Source: Fischerella sp. PCC 9605 (GTDB taxonomy: Bacteria; Cyanobacteriota; Cyanobacteriia; Cyanobacteriales; Nostocaceae). Taken from it: a stretch of DNA of 64,000 bases. The notes under the pieces were generated by a model. It did not search any database. It was not told the origin of the DNA and saw nothing but the letters and a program-made list of their open reading frames with translations. The stretch is from positions 2,239,706 to 2,303,705 of the forward strand of contig NZ_KI912148.1 in assembly GCF_000517105.1 (NCBI RefSeq). The letters run 5' to 3'. Shown piece by piece: positions 8,969-18,136 of this stretch. Made by a program: the position numbers and the translations under genes. The first letter of the stretch is position 1. Each line of letters starts with the position of its first letter.

Positions 8969-9882
8969 GAGCGTGTTTGAAAAGTTTTTGGGAGTAAAAA
9001 TTTATGCTAATCGTCTCAGCATAATACGTATCATGGCAAGATAAATAAAAGTCTCTGATGTTTCTGGCAATAACTCATAATCTCGAACCAATCGGCGACA
9101 TCCCATCAACCAACCAAAAGTTCGCTCTACAACCCAACGTTTTTTGAGCAAGACAAAACCCTTAGTCTCTTGCGATTGCAATACGACTTGCACAATCCAA
9201 CGGCAAAAATTCATCACCCACTGCATAAAAGGTTCTCCGTCAAATCCACCGTCAACCCATATGGTTGTTAAGCGAGATATCTTTTGATTAGACTGTTTAA
9301 CCTGCTTTAAGACTTGCTTTCCTCCTTCTGGTTCACCAACATTGGCTGCGGTGACTAAAACCCTCAACACTAATCCCAAGGTATCGACGCTCATAAATCG
9401 CTTACGTCCTTTAAGCTTTTTACCCGCATCAAAACCAACTGACTGACTCACCATTGCTGCACTTTTCACACTTTGGCTGTCGATTATTGCTTCAGATGGA
9501 CTTGGATGACGTTGATTCTCGATCCGAACCCATTCTCTGAGACTGTCATGGATTTTTAGCCAAGTCCCATCTTTGCGCCAATTGCGAAAATATGTATAGA
9601 CGGTCTGCCAAGCTGGAAAATCTCCTGGTAGCGACCGCCATCTAACTCCTTCTAGCAAAATGTAGAAAATCGCATTGAGAACTTCCCACATATCGACTTC
9701 ACGCTTACGACCACCCGGTTTTGCTTCTGGAATTAGGTCACTAATCAATATTATATTGTTCCAAGCTCAGGTTGCTGGGGTAAGCGCCACGAGTACCACT
9801 CTCTCGGTGCTGTTTACTATCTATACGAGCGCGTATACCCAGAGAGCTTTTTTACAACATACCCGACTTTTCAAACACCCTC
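8969..9882. mobile_element. IS5-family element inserted in the IS630 transposase
   Basis: 914 bp. Terminal inverted repeats are GAGCGTGTTTGAAAAGT (8969-8985) and the complement of GAGGGTGTTTGAAAAGT (9866-9882), with one mismatch. It is flanked by the 3-bp duplication TCA (8966-8968 and 9883-9885), which fits the TNA duplication of the IS1031/IS427-like IS5 subgroups. Deleting the element and one TCA restores the IS630 reading frame exactly. Confidence 0.9.
9002..9748 (-). pseudogene. IS5-family DDE transposase with N-terminal frameshift
   Basis: The open part encodes 248 residues with the DDE triad in IIDSQSVKSA, TIWVDGGFDGE and VVERTFGWL, and the IS5-type N-terminal DUF4096-like region (KREVDMWEVLNAIFYIL). 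There is no good start codon. The missing N-terminus (AYPSNLSLEQYNI) is found just upstream in another frame. An extra base, C on the plus strand at about 9746, explains the shift. The copy is probably inactive unless frameshifting rescues it. Confidence 0.82.
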
Positions 9883-10030
9883 TCAGAAACTTGATGATTT
9901 ACGTGCTGCTCTCTACGCTGAAATCGGGAAATTAACAAAACTAATTATTGCATCTATTGCTCGAAGGCAATATATTTTGGTGGCTTTATCTGTAGCCAGT
10001 TTTTAGAGTATTGGTATAACTTCTTCGACG

Positions 10031-10093
10031 AGTGTTAGAACCTGATGAATCAGTATCGGAACCTGATGAATGAGTGTTAGAACCTCATTAGCA
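10031..10093. repeat. Three tandem 21-bp repeats; remainder of the 10015-10490 gap
   Basis: Units begin AGTGTTAGAACCTGATGAAT, AGTATCGGAACCTGATGAAT and AGTGTTAGAACCTCATTAGC at 10031, 10052 and 10073. They lie just outside the IS630 right end. Farther on (10228-10305) is a palindromic patch built from GGTGCGTTA/TAACGCACC-like units, a dispersed repeat type. No gene is credible in 10015-10490; a 133-codon minus-strand ORF is repeat-derived. Confidence 0.6.
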
Positions 10094-10490
10094 AGTATTA
10101 ATGGACTTCCAACCAATGGTTGTAGTAGACTGGCAAGCCTAAAATGGTGTAATAGAAATGTTCGTAGTGAGCGCTTCAGCGCGAAACAGGCTAAAAATCT
10201 AATGCACAAATTTAGCCTTGCCACGCCAGTAGGGTGTGTTAACGCGACAGCGTAACGCACCTTGTCTGTGTTAGGCGGTGCGTTAGGCTTAACGCCGTAA
10301 CGCACTCTTGGATAATTTATGTTTTGGAAGTCTCTAATAACTCTTGAGTAAGTATTTTTGTTTAACTTCGCAGCATTTTTTGTCACACCATCCCATATTC
10401 TCACAACAGATTAAATATCATTGCGGTTAATGGGACTAAATCTGCCCCAGATGCCATACTGGAGTCATTTCTTCCTGACCTATCAGGGCT

Positions 10491-12260
10491 GTGGTTATGG
10501 TAATACCAGTAAAGGCTCTCTCTCGCTCCAGCTTTGGTCAGTTCGATGCCAAAGTTACCGGCTCATGGCCAAATGATATTTCTGGTCACATCTTCATCGT
10601 CGGGCCTCATCATCGTCCACGAGAAAGACACCTATTTGTCGGTACAGGTGTAGTGGTGCGTTGGGATTTGAAAGCAGAAAATGGTCGCATTCGCGTACAC
10701 AGCAAACCTCTACAAACTTGGGACGGTTTCTGGCAAGAACTCTTTCCTTGGACTTGGAAGGGAGGTTACTTTCCCGCTAGCATCAGCCTTTTAGGTATTG
10801 CTGAAATTGCTAATACTGCTGTGGTCAAAATGGATGGGCGGGTATTCCTGACTGCGGATGCTGGACGTTATTGGGAGATCGACCCAGTTAGCCTCAAAAC
10901 TATTACTCCCGTCGGTTATTTTGACGAACATGTTATCACCGCACCAGGGTTGGCTTTTCCAATGGTGATGAACACAGCCCACCCCTTCTACGAACCCGAT
11001 AGCAGTTTGTTACTTGGTTGCGAACTCAAAGCCAGACCGCGTTTAGAAAATATCTGGGGGGACATGGTTTGTCATCCTTACATATATATGTGGGATGGTA
11101 AAAGCAATCTCAAGCAGTGGAAAGTTGATGGTGTCGAACTCGATGGTAGTACCCACTCGCTTGTAGTCACCGAACGTTGTGTGTTAGTGCCAGATATGCC
11201 TTTCCAGATGGGCTTTAGCACGGTTCTCGGTCTTAAGATTCCTCCAGTCAGCCCCTATCCCCAAACTCAAATCCACGTGGTAGATCGCAGCGCCCTTGTG
11301 GAAAATACTGAAACCGTGCCCGCCCGACTGGTGACTTTTCCAGGCGATAGCTATCATTTCCTGTGGAACTATCGCCACACGCAAGAGGGGCATATCCAAC
11401 TGTGCGCTATTCAACAAAGTACTCTTGGTCTGACTCAAGCCATCGAAGACGATGACATCAATCACTTTACCGGGCAACGTTTTCAACCGGAGTTCTGGGG
11501 CATTCCTTGGATGTTTGCTTTTGATCCTGGCATTCTCCGCAAAGTTACGATCAAAGTAGAGCCGCAAGATACACGCACACTCAACACAGAAACATTTATC
11601 CATCCTGGCTGGTGGTCTACTCAACTCTTCACTGCTGACCCTCGGGAGCAGTTCAGCGCTGAAGGTTATTCTGCTATCTATCAAGTTTATGGAGGTTTTT
11701 ATCGCGACTTGCTCAGCCGTCGCCAGTACCTCCAGTTTCGCGACGATCTCAATCGCATCCTTGTAGACGAAGAAATACCTTTGCAAGACCTGCCTTCTGT
11801 TTTGACTCGTATTCCTCTCAATGAGGATTGGGACAGCCTCACCGCTGATTTGCTTGCTGAACAGGCTGCCCATCCGGAGTTACCGTTAGCAAGCCTGGGT
11901 AGCTCCCGTCTGGATTTCTATGTATTTCCTGAAGGATACTTGCTCGATAGTGTGCAATTTATACCGGAAGGTCAAGGTTACATATTGACTACCGTGTTGT
12001 TCCAAGAATACTACGAAGGTTGGTTGTTTGCTGCCAATGACCTCAAAGGCGGTGCGATCGCCAAAATCAGTTTACCAGAAGGTGTCAACTTTGGCTTTAC
12101 ACTTCACTCTGAATACTTACAGAGTTTAAGTTCCCAGCGACCACCCTATCAAGTTAACCGCGTTTTGAGTGCAGTGCGATCGCTCACCAAGGTTCCTGTA
12201 AAAACTATCACAGAGGCATTCAAGATTATTTGTAAGAGTCAGATGAAACGCTTTCGCTAG
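10491..12260 (+). CDS. Carotenoid cleavage oxygenase (RPE65) family protein, divergent
   Basis: About 589 residues, starting at GTG 10491 or ATG 10497. Four histidines are placed as in the RPE65/carotenoid oxygenase beta-propeller that holds non-haem Fe(II): H164 (MNTAHPFYE), H222 (STHSLVVTE), H289 (SYHFLWNY) and H539 (GFTLHSEYL). Such enzymes cleave carotenoid or stilbene double bonds with O2. Overall similarity to apocarotenoid or retinal-forming enzymes looks low, so the substrate is open. Its stop overlaps the stop of the convergent tocopherol-cyclase-like gene. Confidence 0.75.
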   Translation: MVMVIPVKALSRSSFGQFDAKVTGSWPNDISGHIFIVGPHHRPRERHLFVGTGVVVRWDLKAENGRIRVHSKPLQTWDGFWQELFPWTWKGGYFPASISLLGIAEIANTAVVKMDGRVFLTADAGRYWEIDPVSLKTITPVGYFDEHVITAPGLAFPMVMNTAHPFYEPDSSLLLGCELKARPRLENIWGDMVCHPYIYMWDGKSNLKQWKVDGVELDGSTHSLVVTERCVLVPDMPFQMGFSTVLGLKIPPVSPYPQTQIHVVDRSALVENTETVPARLVTFPGDSYHFLWNYRHTQEGHIQLCAIQQSTLGLTQAIEDDDINHFTGQRFQPEFWGIPWMFAFDPGILRKVTIKVEPQDTRTLNTETFIHPGWWSTQLFTADPREQFSAEGYSAIYQVYGGFYRDLLSRRQYLQFRDDLNRILVDEEIPLQDLPSVLTRIPLNEDWDSLTADLLAEQAAHPELPLASLGSSRLDFYVFPEGYLLDSVQFIPEGQGYILTTVLFQEYYEGWLFAANDLKGGAIAKISLPEGVNFGFTLHSEYLQSLSSQRPPYQVNRVLSAVRSLTKVPVKTITEAFKIICKSQMKRFR

Positions 12261-13366
12261 TAAACGCCGTACTCGCAACCGCCGAGTTCGCCATCAAATA
12301 TATCAATTAACTCAAAATCTTTGCCTGTTCGTTGATACAGTTTCACCGTACCCGCCGCATAACCACCATTCCATAACTGATTGTGCTTTTTTTCCCCATC
12401 CGGATTTTCATAATTGATAAATAGCATTGTGTCTTTCGCGCAGGTGAAGTATATCTCGATTTTCGCCTGTTTATTCCAAGCAACGATATCCCAAATTACC
12501 TCCTTTTCCGTGACTTCGCAGCGAAACTTTTGGCGTGGGGACTGCCAAATTTTTGAGAAATTAAACTCATACAGTCGCTCCTCGTGGTAAAAAACAACAA
12601 GTACGCTGCGTTGCAAAGGCACACCGAAAAATACAGCTTTTGCACCACCCACATCCAAACTAGTCAGCGCCAGCTTTTTCTTTGTAGTGCGGCAGGTAAA
12701 ATTGTTGCAATTGAGCCAAACCCAAGGATTTGTGTAGTCTGTACCCCAGTTTTTATCTTGATAGCCGTAACTTGTTTCGGGGGTGACTGCAAACTCCTCG
12801 CCGTTGAAGATAATTGTCCCGTTGTAGAGAGTTTTCATCCCTTGGATATGCCAATACATCTGAAAAGCATTGAGCGATCGCGCCAATTCAGATGCACCGC
12901 AACCCACACTATAGGAAAGCACCTTTTTCGCCTCTAGATCCCAACTCATTTCCCCGGCGTCGGACATAAACTCTGGGTGTTCAGTGGCTTGTGTCTGTGA
13001 AAGCTTTACCGCACCTTTGATGTGAGTTTCCGTAGCGAAATTGTCACCAATACGTACATCCATTTTGTCAACCGAGGCAGTAAAATCTGTGATGCCATAG
13101 TAGTTATGAATTTGTACCGCCTCATTTTGACTCCAGCTACCAGCCATGAGCATGGCGTAAGATGGTCGGATACCTTGGCGCTTATTTTCTTCCAGTTGAC
13201 CTAAAATCGGCTCTTTGCCACCAAGTGCAGGATTGATCGCAAAATACTCAATGAAAAACGGTCTTTGCAAGCCACTACTTTTGCTGACGCCTACCAACGA
13301 GTGCCACCACCAATCGTAACCTCTCGTTGCTAATTTTCCTTGCAGCATGTATGCATTGCGACTCAT
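12257..13366 (-). CDS. Tocopherol-cyclase-like / CrtC-type lipocalin-like protein
   Basis: A 369-residue protein without signal peptide or membrane helices. The pattern GYQDKNWGTDYTNPWVWLNC resembles the signature of plant and cyanobacterial tocopherol cyclases and the related CrtC/AttH double-lipocalin fold, which bind long-chain isoprenoids. The N-terminus (GYDWWWHSLVG) also fits. It is not close enough to assign chromanol cyclisation. A convergent carotenoid-oxygenase gene and a phytol-kinase-like gene 2 kb away make isoprenoid chemistry plausible. The stop codons of the two convergent genes share the tetranucleotide CTAG. Confidence 0.65.
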   Translation of the reverse strand: MSRNAYMLQGKLATRGYDWWWHSLVGVSKSSGLQRPFFIEYFAINPALGGKEPILGQLEENKRQGIRPSYAMLMAGSWSQNEAVQIHNYYGITDFTASVDKMDVRIGDNFATETHIKGAVKLSQTQATEHPEFMSDAGEMSWDLEAKKVLSYSVGCGASELARSLNAFQMYWHIQGMKTLYNGTIIFNGEEFAVTPETSYGYQDKNWGTDYTNPWVWLNCNNFTCRTTKKKLALTSLDVGGAKAVFFGVPLQRSVLVVFYHEERLYEFNFSKIWQSPRQKFRCEVTEKEVIWDIVAWNKQAKIEIYFTCAKDTMLFINYENPDGEKKHNQLWNGGYAAGTVKLYQRTGKDFELIDIFDGELGGCEYGVY

Positions 13367-13530
13367 TTTTTTTAGTTAGTGGTTAGTAGTACCCCTGTAA
13401 AGGTGAAATCTTTAAAATAAAGTTTTCTTTGTGTCTTTGTGTCTTTGTGGTTCAAAAAGTAAGTTTTATTAACCACCAAGACACTAAGACACCAAGTTGA
13501 ATCATCAAAAATCTGGCCAAGTTGGGCTGG

Positions 13531-14526
13531 TTATGCTGCCGATTGAGTAATGTTGCTAGAACGAAGTAGCAGTTCCTTGTGTTTCAGTTCCCCTAAGAAT
13601 TTAATCGCCACACCTTCTAGTTGTCTAAATTTAATCGGTTGAATGAATTTATCCATTGGGTTTAAATCAACCACATATTCACCGATTTGATTGCCAACTG
13701 GTTCTAAATGTTTGCAATGTCTGCCTTTTACAGTCCGCGTGTCTGGTAGTTCTTGGTGCTGAATTTGCGGCAAGTTTCGCAACATCCAAAGTACATCACT
13801 ATTTTCTTGAATCTTCGGGCTTTTGTCTTTGTCAGTTACACTTCCGGCAATAGTATCCTTATCAAAAGAAATCATTCCTGTTAAGTTAAATAACTTACTT
13901 TCTTTGATCAAGTACTGAGTTTGTTTTCTCGTAGGTAATACACCTAGACCCAGTCTATCCAGCGAATGTGCGATGAAAGCTAGAGGTTGAGGAACAGCAC
14001 TTTCAGTATCACTAATATCAGGTGCAAGCAGTAAAGATGGTTGACCCTTAATATTGCATCTTTCTTTGGGAATGCTGCTAAGATTGTCTTTAATTTGTTG
14101 CAATTGGCCTTTACGAATTTTTTCGGGGATTTTTTCTAAAATAGTTTCCCAATCGTTACTGAGAAACTCTAGGAGAGTAATATATTTACACCCTAAGCTG
14201 TGACCAATCCAATAATATTTTTTCTTATCTTGATAGATGTCATATTGGTAATTTAATCTTTTAGCGATTTGAGTGATATCTTCTGCTAATACACCTTGTT
14301 CTCTCAATAAACTAATTGCGATCGGCCAATGACGAAAAGTAAACCTGAATGGTAAAGCAATGATTGTATAATCTTCTTCAAAAATCTTTCTTAAAAAATA
14401 TCGATAAAATATAGTTGGAAAAGTACCGAAAAAAGCACCTCCTATAAATTGCACTACCCCTTTTGGATTGGGATGAATTGCAACCCAACTATGGGAAACC
14501 GGGTGAAACTTAAATTCTGCACTCAT
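13531..14526 (-). CDS. DUF1350 family protein (alpha/beta-hydrolase-like)
   Basis: 331 residues. The opening HSWVAIHPNPKGVVQFIGGA and FGTFPTIFYRYFL are typical of DUF1350, a family shared by cyanobacteria and plastids. YYWIGHSLGCKYITLL carries a GHSLG nucleophile elbow, suggesting a serine hydrolase fold, although activity in this family is not established. No neighbour suggests a role. It has a 449-base upstream gap of its own. Confidence 0.8.
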   Translation of the reverse strand: MSAEFKFHPVSHSWVAIHPNPKGVVQFIGGAFFGTFPTIFYRYFLRKIFEEDYTIIALPFRFTFRHWPIAISLLREQGVLAEDITQIAKRLNYQYDIYQDKKKYYWIGHSLGCKYITLLEFLSNDWETILEKIPEKIRKGQLQQIKDNLSSIPKERCNIKGQPSLLLAPDISDTESAVPQPLAFIAHSLDRLGLGVLPTRKQTQYLIKESKLFNLTGMISFDKDTIAGSVTDKDKSPKIQENSDVLWMLRNLPQIQHQELPDTRTVKGRHCKHLEPVGNQIGEYVVDLNPMDKFIQPIKFRQLEGVAIKFLGELKHKELLLRSSNITQSAA

Positions 14527-14975
14527 GTATATGCTCCCTTGCAGTAGAGAAATAGCGAAGTTCGGAAATCGCCACCCATGCTTGCAATTTCAGTTGCACA
14601 GATATCGCCTGTGTTTCAACAACATGGGGTTAATGTTTATCTGATTTTGTTGAACTATTGGGAGCTACAAAGTATAGTGATTCTATTCCGGATTTTGCCC
14701 AAATATTTTTTGCACCAACTAAAATCTAACTTTTTGTTTAGAAGATTATAGTTTTGTAGAATAATATGAAAAATCCTGTGAGTTACTTTCAGATACTCAC
14801 AGGCTACTTCTTAAGTGAGGGTGTTAGTGCAAAATAACACAACTCAGGTATATAGTATATATTTTGACAGAAAAGTTAACAGCATATTCAAGAGTCAAGG
14901 GGCAATAATTAGTGGTGAGTGGTTAGTAGTTAGTAGTTAGTGGTTATTCTCCCCATCTCCCCATCTCCCACTCTC
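14527..14975. other. Intergenic stretch with hairpin and STRR run
   Basis: Holds an inverted repeat CCTGTGAGT...ACTCACAGG (14774-14803) and an STRR run of GGTTAGT/AGTTAGT units at about 14911-14946, followed by a CTCCCCAT repeat just before yidD. No ORF is credible. Confidence 0.5.
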
Positions 14976-15206
14976 CTACTCTTCCACCTCTGGTACTGGA
15001 TCGTAACCACCTGGATGAAAAGGATGACAGCGTAAGATGCGCCGAATTGCTAACCAAGAACCACGACACGGTCCAAATCTCTCAATTGCTTGGATGGCAT
15101 ACATAGAACAAGTTGGTTGAAAGCGACAGGTAGGAAGGAATAATGGTGAAATGAATATTCGGTAGAACCGAATCGGCCAGATCAATAATAGTTTCAACAC
15201 AGTCAC
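14976..15206 (-). CDS. yidD: YidD, membrane protein insertion efficiency factor
   Basis: 76 residues, the usual length. Conserved features are the N-terminal amphipathic/hydrophobic segment ([16 protein letters not shown]), the cysteine-containing [21 protein letters not shown] and the C-terminal [14 protein letters not shown]. YidD is a small inner-face membrane protein that assists YidC-dependent insertion. In many bacteria it lies in the rnpA-yidC cluster; here it stands alone, as often in cyanobacteria. Confidence 0.93.
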   Translation of the reverse strand: MTVLKLLLIWPIRFYRIFISPLFLPTCRFQPTCSMYAIQAIERFGPCRGSWLAIRRILRCHPFHPGGYDPVPEVEE

Positions 15207-15255
15207 GTTTTTCTAATAAATTGGTATCAAAGGTCAAAATTTCTTATATAAATCT

Positions 15256-15972
15256 TTGCTGTTACTAAGTTTGTTTCCCAGTTTAGAGTCAATTTCTCCT
15301 CTCGGGCTGCAAATTGCCAGCGTTGCAGCTTGGCTTTCCCTGATCATCCTGAGTGCATGGGGTGTTAATCGCTTTGCCAAAGCAGATCCAGAAATAGTCC
15401 GCAAGGTAGTGCATATTGGTACTGGCAACGTAATTTTGCTAGCTTGGTGGTTGCATATTCCTGCAATAGTGGGTATCTCGGCCTCGATTTTAGCAGGTAC
15501 TATTACCTTATTGTCTTACCGCTTTCCCATTCTTCCCGGGATCAATAGCGTAGGACGGCGAAGTTTTGGAACATTCTTCTATTCTGTGAGTATCGGTATT
15601 TTAGTTGCCTGGTTTTGGCATCTACAACAACCCCATTACGCTGCCCTTGGGATTTTAGTGATGGCGTGGGGAGATGGACTAGCCGCAGTGATTGGACAAC
15701 GATTTGGCAAGCATAAGTATAAACTTTTTGGAGGGCAAAAAAGCTGGGAAGGCTCCTCAACAATGGCTGTTGTCAGCTATTTCATCTGTAGTTTGATTTT
15801 ACTGAGCGTACAGGGCAACTCTTGGCAAACTTGGGTTATATCTTTGGTAGTAGCTTTAGTTGCAACTGGTTTAGAAACTGTTTCGTTTATGGGTGTTGAC
15901 AATTTGACAGTTCCTATAGGTAGTGCAGCCCTGGCTTTTTTGTTAAGTCAGTTTTTAGTGGTTAGTAGTTAG
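15256..15972 (+). CDS. Phytol kinase / phosphatidate-cytidylyltransferase-like membrane protein
   Basis: 238 residues with about seven hydrophobic segments. KADPEIVRKVVHIGTGNV, MAWGDGLAAVIGQRFGKHKY and FGGQKSWEGSSTM are hallmarks of the dolichol kinase/CDP-diacylglycerol synthase-like family that includes plant VTE5 and cyanobacterial phytol kinase. The likely reaction is CTP-dependent phosphorylation of phytol released from chlorophyll. The only in-frame start is TTG 15256, so the 5' end is uncertain. The last codons (FLVVSS, TAG) are supplied by an STRR array, so the C-terminus has been remodelled by repeats. Confidence 0.75.
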   Translation: MLLLSLFPSLESISPLGLQIASVAAWLSLIILSAWGVNRFAKADPEIVRKVVHIGTGNVILLAWWLHIPAIVGISASILAGTITLLSYRFPILPGINSVGRRSFGTFFYSVSIGILVAWFWHLQQPHYAALGILVMAWGDGLAAVIGQRFGKHKYKLFGGQKSWEGSSTMAVVSYFICSLILLSVQGNSWQTWVISLVVALVATGLETVSFMGVDNLTVPIGSAALAFLLSQFLVVSS

Positions 15973-16034
15973 TAGTTAGTAGTTGGTTGTTGGTTGTTGG
16001 TTGTTCCAAACAACAAACAACACACAACAATCAA
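15956..16034. repeat. STRR array with hairpin, overlapping a gene end
   Basis: TTAGTGG/TTAGTAG units run through the stop codon of the phytol-kinase-like gene. They change to TTGGTTG units, then TTCC, then AACAACA/CAACTAT units, giving a foldable inverted repeat that ends at the 3' end of the next, convergent gene. It may act as a bidirectional terminator. Confidence 0.7.
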
Positions 16035-16499
16035 CTATCTGTGGTGATCGTATCTGCGATAGTAGAAATTGGTTTGCGGAAAATCTACGCCGTGACGAAA
16101 CACTCTCCGGTAATTCGGATGATAGTAACGGTAATTGGGATAATAAACCCTTTGATAATGGGGTCTATAGTAATGCCGTCTGTAATAATGCTGCCTGTAA
16201 TGGGGATGCCGCTTGTGATAGCGCGTTCTCTGGTAATGCCGTCTGTAATAACGTTGTCTGTAATGAGGATGCCGCCTGTGATAGCGCGTTCTATGGTAAT
16301 GCCGTCTGTGTTGACTGATTTTGTAATCTTGGCTGTGTATTGTTTGTTTTAATTCTGCTGTGTCAGCTTCTTCGGGTGAAAGGATGGATGTCTGAATAGA
16401 TGAGGGGATATGAACTTCATCTTTTACAGATGCTGTTGCTACCTCTAATCCCAAGCTAATAGGCAACACTAAAGCACTGACTACAAACTTCCAAAACAT
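16035..16499 (-). CDS. Exported His/Arg/Tyr-rich repeat protein
   Basis: 154 residues with an N-terminal signal peptide (MFWKFVVSALVLPISLGLE, cleavage near TASVKD), a short acidic linker and a C-terminal half almost wholly of His, Arg and Tyr. RTRYHRRHPHYRQRYYRRHY is followed by a near-copy, RTRYHKRHPHYRQHYYRRHY, so the region arose by tandem duplication. Such composition suggests metal or polyanion binding in the periplasm or cell wall, but no family is recognised. Several plus-strand ORFs over this gene are shadows of the repeats. Confidence 0.6.
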   Translation of the reverse strand: MFWKFVVSALVLPISLGLEVATASVKDEVHIPSSIQTSILSPEEADTAELKQTIHSQDYKISQHRRHYHRTRYHRRHPHYRQRYYRRHYQRTRYHKRHPHYRQHYYRRHYYRPHYQRVYYPNYRYYHPNYRRVFRHGVDFPQTNFYYRRYDHHR

Positions 16500-16810
16500 G
16501 ATTGCGTGCTCCTAATTTCTCGTTCTTTGGCTCAACACTCCCTATCTCTCACCTAAAAGGTTGGGAGGTTTATTTTTATGCTTGGTGGTTCACGCAGTTT
16601 TGATCTAATGCCAGAGAATGGCTAGTTTGAGATTCCGCCTGTTCAAAGAAGTAGGTTTGAGATATAGAAAAATAACTAACACGAAATCCATCCAGAGGAG
16701 AGTTATTAGCGAACTTAGATCTAAAAATATTGTAATTTTTTGTTAAAATTTTACAAAAAGTTACATAACATGAGCGAAGACTCTTGAACATTTACAGCGA
16801 AAGATCCTGG

Positions 16811-17512
16811 ATGACTGTTCTACCACTATCTCAACCACTGCTAAGTGAGAAACAAGAAGAGTTAGATATTCAAGATTTACAAGGTTTATTACGCCTTGAT
16901 TGGAAAATTGGTAAATTCAAGCTGTGGTCAGGGTTTTATACGCGAATAGATCAGGTATTTATTATTTGGGGTCTTATTTGTGCTGGTATTTTTCTGACTG
17001 CCCAATTTTTACCGATTAGCTGGTACACGCAAGCAATTGTCTGGTCAGTTCTTACCCTCGTCGGTACGATGAGTATGGTGGTTTTTACATGGTTTTGGGT
17101 AAGTGTAGAAAGGCTGCGCTGGCTATTATATGGCTGGGTAATTTTAATGTTAGGAACTGTTGCGCTGACTGACATGGGCATTTTTTATGGTTGGGGTGCT
17201 GTTTTGATGCACCTGTGTCCTTTGTGGTTGACAGTCAGCGCTGTTGGTTACTTATTGACGGCTTGGGGAGTGCGATCGCGTACCTTTTTACTTATGGCTA
17301 TAATTCACTTTGCTGGTATTGCTGTTTTACCTTACTGTTGTGGTTGGCAATTTCTCACTACTGGTATTGTGATGGCGGTGAGTTTACTAGTGTTAGCTGA
17401 GTGGCAATGGGATATGCGTCAGTCAATCGATTTCGATGTGTTAACACCAGAGCAAAAATTATTTAATCAAACACAACAAGAGCTTCGTTTGAAGAAAAAA
17501 GAAAATTTTTAA
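16811..17512 (+). CDS. Hypothetical multi-span membrane protein, paralogue A
   Basis: Start set at ATG 16811 (233 residues); a TTG at 16784 is the alternative. It has a soluble N-terminus and then about six transmembrane segments, with conserved landmarks FYTRIDQVFIIWG, TDMGIFYGWG and CPLWLTVSAVGYLLTAWGVR. The gene 620 bases downstream encodes the same fold with the same landmarks, so the two are tandem paralogues. I do not recognise the family and no catalytic motif is visible. Confidence 0.65.
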   Translation: MTVLPLSQPLLSEKQEELDIQDLQGLLRLDWKIGKFKLWSGFYTRIDQVFIIWGLICAGIFLTAQFLPISWYTQAIVWSVLTLVGTMSMVVFTWFWVSVERLRWLLYGWVILMLGTVALTDMGIFYGWGAVLMHLCPLWLTVSAVGYLLTAWGVRSRTFLLMAIIHFAGIAVLPYCCGWQFLTTGIVMAVSLLVLAEWQWDMRQSIDFDVLTPEQKLFNQTQQELRLKKKENF

Positions 17513-18136
17513 ATATTTCTGTAGATTAAACTACAATTTCTCAGTTTTCTTTCAAAATAAAAATGTGCAGCATATATATATGAAAAAGGCATGTATGCTA
17601 CACCATCGGCGCAGGAGTTGTGCTGTTTGTCCTGCTAATCGCTTCCCGAAGGAGAACGGCGTCAGGGCAGCGACCGATAGCTAATTGCAAACTAAAAAGT
17701 AAATAGCCAACATACCTTGTTGATTAGGAGTGGTGTAGGAGTTGAGTAGCAGTGGTGTAGGGTTTTTGCCGTTTCCCCTGCTTTACGGGTACTGGAGGGA
17801 TGCTAAAACATCCATCAGAACAGTCTAAGGTGTCTGACACTATATAATCATAAAATTGGACAACTGGGATGTTGTGGCTTTTTAACAGAGACTCTTTTGT
17901 ATGTGTATGAAAAACTTATCCCGCTTGAGAGATGTTTCTCCAAGCGGATTTATTTGTATTGTAAAGATGGTGTAAAAAGCATAACAGAATTTATGATACT
18001 TGACATATTATAAATTTGCTAAAGTCAATGCCAGAGACAGATTTGAAATTAAACGTTGCTGAATTATAGATAAAAAATAAATACGACATTTTTCAGCCAA
18101 AAAACCTTAAATCTTTTTAAAATCAGCAACGGCAAA
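17513..18136. other. Intergenic region between the two paralogues
   Basis: A 624-base gap with no credible ORF. It contains an AT dinucleotide run near 17571-17582, a GC-rich patch at 17620-17680 that looks like a decayed dispersed repeat, and a hairpin CCGCTTG...CAAGCGG at about 17918-17948 followed by TTTATTTG that could be a terminator. The last 130 bases are AT-rich and presumably carry the promoter of the second paralogue. Confidence 0.4.

Larger units (their letters stand above)
8020..10006 (+). pseudogene. IS630-family transposase, split by IS5 insertion
   Basis: The N-terminal ORF (8020-8520, helix-turn-helix region) and the DDE ORF (8523 onward) are in different frames and overlap across TTTAAAAAAACC at about 8492-8504. 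A -1 slip on this A7 run joins FKK to NLAHNLAMLHWF, which suggests programmed frameshifting. The catalytic residues are in CEDETRIGL, IIQLDNDAFH and SPELNPIEQVW. After RWLLPQ at about 8967 the frame enters the IS5-type element. Resuming at 9883 it reads QKLDDLRAALYAEIGKL and ends SVASF at TAG 10004-10006, restoring a natural C-terminus. The copy cannot make full-length protein. Confidence 0.85.
7958..10014. mobile_element. IS630-type element, interrupted by an IS5-type element
   Basis: Ends are defined by imperfect inverted repeats: left CCAATTCTCCAAAATAAGG (7958 onward) and, at the right, the complement of CCAATACTCTAAAAACTGG (ending at 10014). Both are flanked by TA (7956-7957 and 10015-10016), the duplication expected for IS630/Tc1-mariner elements. 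Removing the inserted IS5-type element (8969-9882 plus one TCA copy) leaves an element of about 1.14 kb, a normal size for the family. Confidence 0.85.

Noticed and set aside
10003..10404. 133-codon minus-strand ORF after the IS630 element
   Set aside because: Encodes the 21-bp repeats and palindromic units; starts nowhere near a ribosome site.
16576..16791. 71-codon minus-strand ORF upstream of paralogue A
   Set aside because: No ribosome site, lies in the presumed promoter region, composition not protein-like.
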